Below are positions 47,967 through 54,909 of a DNA stretch of 64,000 nucleotides, one piece after another (positions within the stretch are counted from its first letter, which is position 1; each line of letters opens with the position of its first letter). The notes beneath the pieces were generated by a model. That model saw nothing but the letters and a program-made list of their open reading frames with translations, made no database searches and was not told the origin of the DNA. Origin of the DNA: JBBQKG01 sp038326655. GTDB lineage: Bacteria; Actinomycetota; Thermoleophilia; Solirubrobacterales; JBBDJG01. The stretch spans positions 28,402-92,401 of the forward strand of contig JBBQKG010000011.1 in assembly GCA_038326655.1 (NCBI GenBank), given 5' to 3'. A program made the translations under genes and the position numbers.

Positions 47967-49292
47967 ATGGAGATTCCCAGGACCCGATACGCCAAGAGCG
48001 ACGACCTGAACATCGCCTACCAGGTCTTCGGCGAGGGCCAGATCGACCTCGTCTTCGTCTCCGGACTCATCTCGCATGTCGAGCTCGCATGGGAGATCCC
48101 GGCACTCGCGAGGTTCTTCGAGCGGTTGGGGCGATTCGCGCGCGTGATCAACTTCGACAAGCGCGGGCAGGGCATGTCGGACCCGGTCGGCGGCGTGCCG
48201 ACGCTCGAGGAGCGCATGGACGACGTGCGCGCCGTGATGGACGCCGCGGGAGTCGAACGCGCCGCGTTCTTCACGGTCTCGGAGGGCGGCCCGATGACAC
48301 TGCTCTTCACCGCCACCTATCCCGAGCGCGTGTCGGCGCTCGTGCTCTACGGAACACTGCTCAAGGGCACCTACTCGGAGGACTTTCCGTGCGCGCCCTC
48401 GCGTGAGCTGTGGGACATGTTCATCGAGGCGGTCGAGTCGGAGTGGGGCAGCGGCATCAGCCTCAACCTGATCGCGCCGGGCTACGCGCTCGACGAGGAC
48501 TTCGCCGCTCAATGGGGCCGGTACGAGCGTCTCGCCTCGAGCCCCGGCATGACCCGAGACGTCCTGCGCATGTGCACGCAGATCGACGCCCGCCACGTGC
48601 TGTCGGCGATCAACGCGCCGACGCTCGTGCTCCACCGGACCGAAGAGCTGCTTCCGGTCGAAGGCGCGCGGTACATGGCCGAGCACATCCAGGGCGCGCG
48701 GCTGGTCGAGCTTCCTGGCGACGATCACCTGTTCTGCGTCGGCGACACCGACGCGCTGGTCGGCGAGGCAGAGGAGTTCCTGACAGGCACGCGGCACGAT
48801 CACGAGCCGGACCGCATCCTCGCGACCGTGATGTTCACCGACATCGTGGACTCCACCCGGCGCGCGGCGGAGCTCGGCGACCGCGGCTGGCGCGAGCTGG
48901 TCGAACGCCACGACCAGTTGATGCGGCGAGAGCTCGACCGCCATCGCGGCCGTGAGGTGAAGACGATGGGAGACGGGTTTTTCGCGACCTTCGACGGGCC
49001 CGCGCGGGCGATCCGCTGCGCGTGCGCAGCCCGGGACGCGATCCGCGCGCTCGGGATCGAGATCCGCGCCGGCCTGCACACGGGCGAATGCGAGCTGGTC
49101 GGCAACGGCGACGTGCGCGGCATCGCCGTGAACATCGGTGCGCGGGTCGGCTCGTCTGCGAATGCAGGCGAGGTGCTGGTGTCGAGAACCGTCACGGACC
49201 TGGTCGCGGGCTCGGGAATCGAGTTCGCCGACCGCGGCTTGCACGCACTCAAGGGCGTGCCGGGCGAGTGGCAGCTGTACGCCGTCGGCTAG
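47967..49292 (+). CDS. Alpha/beta hydrolase fused to a class III adenylate/guanylate cyclase
   Basis: A 441-residue fusion. Residues 10-270 form an alpha/beta hydrolase with nucleophile Ser105 in TVSEGG (the first Gly of GxSxG is Thr), and candidate His in GDDHLF. Residues 285-441 form a class III cyclase: metal Asp in MFTDIVDST and in KTMGDGFF, and GIAVNIGARVGSSA. It may couple recognition or hydrolysis of a small ester to cyclic-nucleotide synthesis. Such fusions occur in actinobacteria; the sensed molecule is not known. ATG 47967 has GGAG upstream. A strong hairpin follows. Confidence 0.9.
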   Translation: MEIPRTRYAKSDDLNIAYQVFGEGQIDLVFVSGLISHVELAWEIPALARFFERLGRFARVINFDKRGQGMSDPVGGVPTLEERMDDVRAVMDAAGVERAAFFTVSEGGPMTLLFTATYPERVSALVLYGTLLKGTYSEDFPCAPSRELWDMFIEAVESEWGSGISLNLIAPGYALDEDFAAQWGRYERLASSPGMTRDVLRMCTQIDARHVLSAINAPTLVLHRTEELLPVEGARYMAEHIQGARLVELPGDDHLFCVGDTDALVGEAEEFLTGTRHDHEPDRILATVMFTDIVDSTRRAAELGDRGWRELVERHDQLMRRELDRHRGREVKTMGDGFFATFDGPARAIRCACAARDAIRALGIEIRAGLHTGECELVGNGDVRGIAVNIGARVGSSANAGEVLVSRTVTDLVAGSGIEFADRGLHALKGVPGEWQLYAVG

Positions 49293-49299
49293 GAAGCGA

Positions 49300-49332
49300 A
49301 GAGGCGACCAGCAAATCCAGCCGGTCGCCTCT
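49300..49332 (+). terminator. 10-bp perfect hairpin after the hydrolase-cyclase gene
   Basis: AGAGGCGACC (49300-49309) pairs with GGTCGCCTCT (49323-49332) around a 13-base loop, eight bases after the stop; a short TTG follows. Clear transcription terminator shape. Confidence 0.75.
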
Positions 49333-49382
49333 TGCATGAGGGCCCCGTCAGGACGGGCAGGGGTACGTGCCTTGAAGGGGCC

Positions 49383-49541
49383 ATGAAGCGGTCCGAGCAG
49401 CGGGAGGCGCCGATACTTGCGGCTGCGCCCGAACCTATGAACGATGACCGAGCCGAAATGCAGCTCACATCACCGCGGACCGCATTATGTACGGGCGCCA
49501 GGACGAATAGCAACAGCAAACACCCCAAAGTGGACGTTTAA
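49383..49541 (+). CDS. Small hypothetical protein, weak
   Basis: A 52-residue frame starting with ATG after GAAGGGG. The product is polar with no domain (MKRSEQREAPILAAAPEP at the start; NSNSKHPKVDV at the end). It lies in the 290-base gap between the terminator and the convergent exopolyphosphatase gene. Nothing beyond the ribosome-binding site supports it. Confidence 0.25.
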   Translation: MKRSEQREAPILAAAPEPMNDDRAEMQLTSPRTALCTGARTNSNSKHPKVDV

Positions 49542-49583
49542 CCGATTCTTCCGCGAATTTGCGTGTTTCCAGCGGATTTCGGA

Positions 49584-50507
49584 TCAGGCGGCTCGTGCCG
49601 CAGCCTCGAGCGCGGCGCCCTCGAGGATGTCTCGCTCGGAGACCTCGATCGCCTCCAGACCGAACAGCGCGATCGTCTCGACGAGGATCAGGCCGCCGGC
49701 CACGATCGTCGGCGCCCGGTCGGGATGCAGGCCGAGTACCTGCCGGCGCTCCGCGAGCGGCAATGCGGCAAGCTCTCCGACGATCCGCTCGCACGAGCCG
49801 AGCGTGAGGCGGTGGCCGTGCACGCGCTCGGGATCGTAGGGCTCGAGACGTTGCTCGATCGCGGCCAGCGACGTCGGCGTGCCTGCGACCGCGACGCCGT
49901 CCCGCGGCCGCGCGCGCACCGGCGCCGGCACGGCGGCCCCGAGCCCTTCGCGGATCGCGGCGCGGCAGGCGGCCAGCGCCTCGGGCGGCGGCGGGTCCTG
50001 GTCGAGGTAGCGCTCCGTGAACCGGACCGACCCGATCTGCGTCGATATGTGCCACTCGACCTCCTCGCCGGCGCCGACCACGAGCTCCGTGCTGCCGCCC
50101 CCGATGTCGACCACGAGCAGTGGATCCGGATGGTCGCGCCAGCTCGTCGCGCCCAGGTAGGTGAGGTGCGCCTCCCGCTCGCCGGAGATCGTGGTCGCCT
50201 CGAACCCGAAGCCACGCCGCAGCTCGTCACGCAGCCGGTCGCCGTTTGCAGCGTCCCGGGCGGCGCTCGTCTGCACGGCCACGACGCGCTCGGCGCCGAG
50301 CCGGTCGATCTCCTTCCGGTAATCGGCGCAGGTCTCGAGGACGCGGGCGATCGCATCCTCCGAGAGGCGCCCCGTGCGGTCGACGCCTTCGCCGAGCCGC
50401 GTCACGGAGGTCCGCCGGATCAGCTCCTCGACGAGCCTGCCGCCGGCCAGCTCGGCGACGAGCAGGCGCGTCGAATTCGTCCCGATGTCGACGACCGCCA
50501 CGCGCAC
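49584..50507 (-). CDS. Ppx/GppA phosphatase family protein
   Basis: A 307-residue exopolyphosphatase/guanosine pentaphosphatase-like protein of the ASKHA fold: phosphate-1 loop VAVVDIGTNSTRLLVAE, phosphate-2 DIGGGSTELVVG, and VAVAGTPTSLAAIE. The length is the short (two-domain) actinobacterial type. It cleaves polyphosphate or pppGpp. It starts with GTG at 50507. Confidence 0.92.
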   Translation of the reverse strand: MRVAVVDIGTNSTRLLVAELAGGRLVEELIRRTSVTRLGEGVDRTGRLSEDAIARVLETCADYRKEIDRLGAERVVAVQTSAARDAANGDRLRDELRRGFGFEATTISGEREAHLTYLGATSWRDHPDPLLVVDIGGGSTELVVGAGEEVEWHISTQIGSVRFTERYLDQDPPPPEALAACRAAIREGLGAAVPAPVRARPRDGVAVAGTPTSLAAIEQRLEPYDPERVHGHRLTLGSCERIVGELAALPLAERRQVLGLHPDRAPTIVAGGLILVETIALFGLEAIEVSERDILEGAALEAAARAA

Positions 50508-50545
50508 GTAACGAAGTCTTGCCGATCGGGTAAACCTTGACCTCG

Positions 50546-51187
50546 ATGGTCACGCTGCCGAGCAAGCCGAGAATGCGCGGCGTCCTGCACCAGTGGGCGT
50601 TCTTCGTTGCGATCGTCGCCGGTGCGGCGCTGGTGGCAGCCGCCCCACCGGGCCGCGCGACGCTCGCGACCGCGATCTACGCGTTCACGGTCGTGGGCCT
50701 GTTCGGCGTCAGCGCCCTCTATCACCGCGTCAACTGGTCCTCCATCGCCGCGCGGCGATGGATGCGCCGGCTCGACCACTCGATGATCTTCCTCGTGATC
50801 GCCGGCACCTACACTCCGTTCGCGCTGCTGGCGCTGCACGGATCGCTCGCGACCGCGATCCTGATCGTGGTCTGGGCCGGCGCGTTCGGGGGGATCGTGT
50901 TGAACCTGGTCTGGATCGACGCTCCGAGGTGGGTCACGGCGCTCGTCTACGTGGCGCTCGGCTGGGTCGCCGTGATCGCGTTCCCGTCGCTGTTCGACGC
51001 GCTCGGCGTGACCGCGACGGCGCTCGTCGCCGCCGGCGGTGTGCTCTACACGCTCGGCGCGCTCGTTTACGCCCTGCGCCGCCCCGACCCGGCGCCAACG
51101 GTGTTCGGCTACCACGAGATCTTCCACGCGCTCGTGGTCGCGGCGGCCGCGTTGCAGTACGCCGTGGTCGCGTTCTTCGTGCTCTAG
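50546..51187 (+). CDS. Hemolysin III/PAQR-like membrane protein
   Basis: A 213-residue, seven-helix membrane protein with family motifs SALYHRVNW (helix 2), RRLDHSMIFLVIAGTYTPF (helix 3) and FGYHEIFHALVV (helix 7), whose conserved His/Asp may bind zinc as in adiponectin-receptor-like hydrolases. Bacterial HlyIII proteins are better viewed as membrane lipid hydrolase-like than toxins. ATG 50546 is chosen over TTG 50537. The stop shares CTAG with the convergent SRPBCC gene. Confidence 0.88.
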   Translation: MVTLPSKPRMRGVLHQWAFFVAIVAGAALVAAAPPGRATLATAIYAFTVVGLFGVSALYHRVNWSSIAARRWMRRLDHSMIFLVIAGTYTPFALLALHGSLATAILIVVWAGAFGGIVLNLVWIDAPRWVTALVYVALGWVAVIAFPSLFDALGVTATALVAAGGVLYTLGALVYALRRPDPAPTVFGYHEIFHALVVAAAALQYAVVAFFVL

Positions 51188-51624
51188 GTCAGCGACTTCG
51201 CCAGGCGGCGCCAGCGGCGCTGGCGGTACCGGTAGAAGACCTTCGCGTAGCCCTCCACCAGCGGCGTCATGTTGCCGGCGTCGATCTCGAGCGCGTCCGT
51301 GTACCGCGTGCCCGCCGGGGCCGGCTCGACCGTGATCACGTGGTTCCACGTCCTGATCGCGCCGCCGCGCTCGGCGGTCTCGATGCGCCGCTCGCGCTCG
51401 TCCACGTGCACGATGCGGATCTCGTGCTTCCAGGCCGGGACGAAATGGAGGAAGAGCAGGCGCATGCGCACCACGTCGCCTGGGGATAGTCGTGCCGGGA
51501 TCGGGTCGAGCAGGCGGAACCCGAGCACGCCGCGGGTGACATAGCGGAGCGTGTCGACCTTCTGGACCGCCTCCCACACCAGCTCGGGCGGAGCCGCAAG
51601 CTCGGTGGAGACGCGAACGCTCAG
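51184..51624 (-). CDS. SRPBCC (polyketide cyclase/START-like) protein, probable CTG start
   Basis: A 146-residue SRPBCC protein (VRVSTELAAPPELVWEAVQKVDTLRYV; DVVRMRLLFLHFVPAWKHEIR; TRYTDALEIDAGNMTPLVEGYAKVFYRYRQ). These domains bind hydrophobic ligands. No ATG, GTG or TTG lies in frame before the domain, but CTG at 51624 overlaps the upstream stop as CTGA, just like the ATGA/GTGA overlaps elsewhere. The frame would be cut short by any internal start. It is coupled to the copper-monooxygenase-like gene. Confidence 0.75.
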   Translation of the reverse strand: MSVRVSTELAAPPELVWEAVQKVDTLRYVTRGVLGFRLLDPIPARLSPGDVVRMRLLFLHFVPAWKHEIRIVHVDERERRIETAERGGAIRTWNHVITVEPAPAGTRYTDALEIDAGNMTPLVEGYAKVFYRYRQRRWRRLAKSLT

Positions 51625-53387
51625 GGCACGAAGACGCCCTCCACGGCGAAGAGCGTGTTGTCGGAGGTCGAGACGACGCCGTCGGGGCCGCCGTCGAACA
51701 CCTTCACCTGGCCGAGCTGCCAGATCGCCCGGCGACCCTCCTTGACGGTGCCTGGCGTGACCGCGTCGGCCGTGGTCGTGGCCGCGCAGGTCCCGCCCAC
51801 CGACGCGAGCGAGGTCGCGGTGCACGGGACGGTGACCGGGAAGCTTGTGTCGACGACGGTGCCCGTCTCCCCCGGGCCGTTGTAGCGATCGGTGATCCGC
51901 AGGCTCGGGTTGACCTGAAGCTGGCCCGTGTAGTCGGAGAGATCGCCGGCCTTCCGGACGTCGCTGACCGAGACCGTGAAGCGGACGTCGGCCTCGTCCG
52001 CCGCGGTCGAGGCATTGCCGGGGAGCACGTCGACCTTCACGGAGCCGAGCATGTTGGCGTCCGGGCCGTTGGAGTCGGCGGTGCCGACGGTCAGGTAGCT
52101 CGACGCAAGCGCCGGCGGCGCACAGGACGGATAGGCCAGCGGCGCGCCGTGGTTGCGGTTGGATGCCGAACACTGCCGGTACGCCGGCACGAGCGAGGCG
52201 CGCAGCGGCGTCGCACCCTTGGGCCGCGGATACGGGTCCGCGAACGCCAACCACAGGTTCATGATCCCCATCACGTCGGTCTTGGGGACTCCGGAATCGT
52301 TCTGGTACTCGCTGTGGAGGCGGATCACCTGTCCCCTCCGGATCGGGTAGCCCTCGAATGAGTAGGCCGCCGCCGGGGGATAGGCCTCCGGCTGTGCCCC
52401 GGCGGGCACCTCGCTGAAGATCCCGCACTGCCCCATCGTGTCGAGGTGTCCCGCGCCGCCGTGGGCGAGCCCGTAGGACGTGCCGTAATAGGCCTCGGAG
52501 CGACAGAGCGTCGCGCCCGTGATATCCGAGGGCGGTGGGTTGTTCGGCGGAATCGGGCCGAAGTAGTCGCTCGCTGGGCCACCGCGGACCTCCGCGGACA
52601 GCGCGATGCCGCCCCCGCGCTCGGGGCAGTGGGTCAGGCACGGGTTCGAGTCGATGATGTCGATGTCGTGGAGATGCCCCCACGTGTTGATCACCCGCGC
52701 GTCGACGGTCGAGGTCCAATCGACGTGGGTGTCCGAGTAGCCGGTCGGGATCGTGTACTCGGAGTCGCCTCCGTTGCAGAAGCTGTCGATGTCGAGCCAG
52801 GCCGGCCGGGCCGGCTCGGTCTCCGACAGCGGCCGGTCGCGGAACACGACCTGCACGTAGACCGTCTTGGCCTGCGGGTTGAGGTTCACGATGTGCGTCA
52901 GCATCGACCACGTCGCGCTGTTGTTCTCGTATCCGTAGGGAGACGGCAGGTGCAGCGGAGTGCGCTCGTTGCCGGATCCCCAGAACGGCTCGCTGAGCGG
53001 GCTCGAGCAGGCCAGCGCCTGGTTGCCCGGGTTGAAGAAGACGACGTGGTGAAGCAGCAGCCCCTGCTGCATGTTCGCGGTCGTGCCGTCCGAGAAGACG
53101 AGCTCGGGGACCATGTCGGTGATCCGGCAGTTCGTGCAGGGCGCCGGCTCCGAGGTGGGGACGTTGTGGATCTGGCCGGGCTGGCTCGGGCTCGTCGCGG
53201 CGGGCACGTTGAAGGGCCCGTAGAGAGCCTTGTGAAGCGTGCCGGGATGGCTCGGCATCGCGCCGCGCGGGTCCGTGTAGGACGAGATCGTGGTGATCGT
53301 GGAGGCGCCGGCGGGCGCGGCAAGCGCAAGGGCCGCGATCAAGAGCGCGAACCCCAGTAGCAGACGTTTGCCCTGCCGTTCTCCCAT
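51621..53387 (-). CDS. Large secreted PHM/DBM-like (copper monooxygenase-like) protein
   Basis: A 588-residue exported protein (signal peptide residues 6-28; start ATG 53387 with GGAGG upstream). Candidate copper ligands occur in PHM order: H113-H114 (LLHHVVF), H165 (WSMLTH), H238 and H240 (WGHLHD), and M373 in YQNDSGVPKTDVMG. The same order and the DVMG/Y-N context occur in the protein at 16278-17351. Several cysteines (e.g. CTNC, LTHC) fit disulfides. The C-terminal ~200 residues look like a beta-sandwich. Ascorbate-type hydroxylation is a hypothesis; a SURNod19-like binding protein is the alternative. Confidence 0.65.
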   Translation of the reverse strand: MGERQGKRLLLGFALLIAALALAAPAGASTITTISSYTDPRGAMPSHPGTLHKALYGPFNVPAATSPSQPGQIHNVPTSEPAPCTNCRITDMVPELVFSDGTTANMQQGLLLHHVVFFNPGNQALACSSPLSEPFWGSGNERTPLHLPSPYGYENNSATWSMLTHIVNLNPQAKTVYVQVVFRDRPLSETEPARPAWLDIDSFCNGGDSEYTIPTGYSDTHVDWTSTVDARVINTWGHLHDIDIIDSNPCLTHCPERGGGIALSAEVRGGPASDYFGPIPPNNPPPSDITGATLCRSEAYYGTSYGLAHGGAGHLDTMGQCGIFSEVPAGAQPEAYPPAAAYSFEGYPIRRGQVIRLHSEYQNDSGVPKTDVMGIMNLWLAFADPYPRPKGATPLRASLVPAYRQCSASNRNHGAPLAYPSCAPPALASSYLTVGTADSNGPDANMLGSVKVDVLPGNASTAADEADVRFTVSVSDVRKAGDLSDYTGQLQVNPSLRITDRYNGPGETGTVVDTSFPVTVPCTATSLASVGGTCAATTTADAVTPGTVKEGRRAIWQLGQVKVFDGGPDGVVSTSDNTLFAVEGVFVP

Positions 53388-53419
53388 TTCCCCCTCCATT
53401 CCCCGCGTCGAGTCTACCT

Positions 53420-53456
53420 TTGACTCGCCTTTTGCGTTATGCGAACATACGTTCGC
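53420..53456 (+). promoter_or_regulatory. LexA box (SOS operator) with overlapping promoter before imuB
   Basis: GCGAAC-ATAC-GTTCGC (53441-53456) is a perfect actinobacterial/Gram-positive LexA site (CGAAC-N4-GTTCG), five bases before the imuB ATG. A TTGACT -35 (53420-53425) followed by 17 bases puts a weak -10 (GAACAT) inside the box, so LexA would block polymerase binding. Confidence 0.85.
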
Positions 53457-53460
53457 TTCC

Positions 53461-54666
53461 ATGGTGGTGTGCATCCTCATCCCCCGCTTCCAGCTCACGA
53501 CCGCCGTGGGCGCGAGAAAAGAGCTCCTGCGCGGTCCCGTCGCGCTGGCGCCGGAGCCCGACCGGGAGCAGGTCGTGGGCGAGGTCTCCGGCGCCGCGCA
53601 GGCGGTCGGCGTCCACGCGGGGATGCGGCTGGGGGAGGCACTCGCACGCTGCCCGGCGCTACGGCTCGTCGCGCCCGATCCCGACGCCGCCGCGACAGCC
53701 TGGGAATCCGTGCTCGCCGCGCTCGAGGCGATCGGCGCGGCGGTCGAGCCTGCGCGCGCCGGCGAGGCCTATTTCGAGGCGGACGGGCTCATGCGCCTCT
53801 ACGGCGGGAACGTCGAGGGAGTGACCGCGCGCACGCGCCGCGCGGTCGCGATGCCGGCGCGGCTGGGCGCGGGCCCGAGCCGCTTCTGCGCCTACGCGGC
53901 CGCGGGCCGCGCACGTCCGGGGCGCGCGGCGAAGGTCGTGCCGCCGGGCGCCGCACGCGCGTTCCTGGCGCCGCTCCCCGTGACGCTCCTGCGGGCGCGG
54001 GCGGAGGTGGTCGCGCGCGGTCGTGCCGAGGATCTCTGCACGGTCCTCGAGCGACTCGGCGTGCGCACGCTCGGCGCGCTTGCCGCGCTCGAGCCCGGCA
54101 TGGTCGCGGACCGCTTCGGCCGGCCGGGGATGTCGGCACGCGACCTCGCGCTCGGCCACGACGCCTCGCTTCGGCCGCGCCCCTTTCGCGACGTGCTGGT
54201 CGAGCGCCTGGAGCTTCCCGAGGCCGTCTCCGGGCCGCAGCTCGAACGCACCCTGGAGCTCTTGATCGACCGGCTGCTTGCGCGCTCCGACCGGCACGGC
54301 CGGTCGCTGCGAAAGCTCCGCCTCGGCGCCCGCTTCGTGGAGCAGGGGACCTGGCGCCGAGAGGTCACGATGCGCGAGGCGACGGTCTCCAGGGAGCGGC
54401 TGCGCCTCGCGCTCGTGCCCAGGATCGCGGAGCTGCCGGCGCCGATCGACGAGTTGAGCCTCGCCGTGGTCGCGTTCGGGCCGCCCGCGTCGGACCAGCT
54501 GAGCTTCCGGCGCCCGGACGAGCAGGAACGGCGAAAGCGCCTCGGCGAGGCGCTTCGCCAGACGCGCGCCGCCGCGGGCGAGGAGTCGCTCCTGCGCGCA
54601 CTCGAGATCGACCCCCGCTCGCGCATCCCCGAGCGGCGGATCGTGCTGACCCCGTTCCCCGAATGA
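53461..54666 (+). CDS. imuB: ImuB-like Y-family polymerase-related protein
   Basis: A 401-residue Y-family-like protein of the mutasome. The palm/fingers region is recognisable (VVCILIPRFQLTT at the N-terminus where catalytic polymerases have a DxD Asp set; AYFEADGLMRLYGG; helix-hairpin-helix LERLGVRTLGALAALEPG). Key acidic residues of active Y polymerases appear missing, as expected for ImuB, which bridges DnaE2 to the sliding clamp. The ATG is five bases from the LexA box. It is followed by DUF6504 (ATGA overlap) and dnaE2. Confidence 0.87.
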   Translation: MVVCILIPRFQLTTAVGARKELLRGPVALAPEPDREQVVGEVSGAAQAVGVHAGMRLGEALARCPALRLVAPDPDAAATAWESVLAALEAIGAAVEPARAGEAYFEADGLMRLYGGNVEGVTARTRRAVAMPARLGAGPSRFCAYAAAGRARPGRAAKVVPPGAARAFLAPLPVTLLRARAEVVARGRAEDLCTVLERLGVRTLGALAALEPGMVADRFGRPGMSARDLALGHDASLRPRPFRDVLVERLELPEAVSGPQLERTLELLIDRLLARSDRHGRSLRKLRLGARFVEQGTWRREVTMREATVSRERLRLALVPRIAELPAPIDELSLAVVAFGPPASDQLSFRRPDEQERRKRLGEALRQTRAAAGEESLLRALEIDPRSRIPERRIVLTPFPE

Positions 54667-54905
54667 CGGCGCATGTCTATCGCCCTCGCCCGGTGAGCGT
54701 TCACGTCGCCGCGGACGGCGTCCCGAGCGTCGTCGGCCGCACGCCGGTCGAGGCGCTGCGTGAGGAATGGCTCGTCGAGGACCGGTGGTGGACCGCTCGC
54801 CCGCTGCGACGCCGCTACCTCGAGCTCGTCACCTCCGACGGCGCCGACCGCGTCGTCTTCTGCGATCTCGAGACCGGCCGCTGGTTCGCTCAGCGCGGGG
54901 CCTGA
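54663..54905 (+). CDS. DUF6504-like small protein of the mutasome cassette
   Basis: An 80-residue protein with EALREEWLVEDRWWTARPLRRRYLELV and VVFCDLETGRWFAQRG. This W-rich pattern marks the small protein that often lies between imuB and dnaE2 in actinobacteria. The ATG overlaps the imuB stop in ATGA, and dnaE2 starts five bases after its stop, so all three are cotranslated. Function unknown; a role in the mutasome is inferred from position. Confidence 0.82.
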   Translation: MTAHVYRPRPVSVHVAADGVPSVVGRTPVEALREEWLVEDRWWTARPLRRRYLELVTSDGADRVVFCDLETGRWFAQRGA

Positions 54906-54909
54906 CGCG

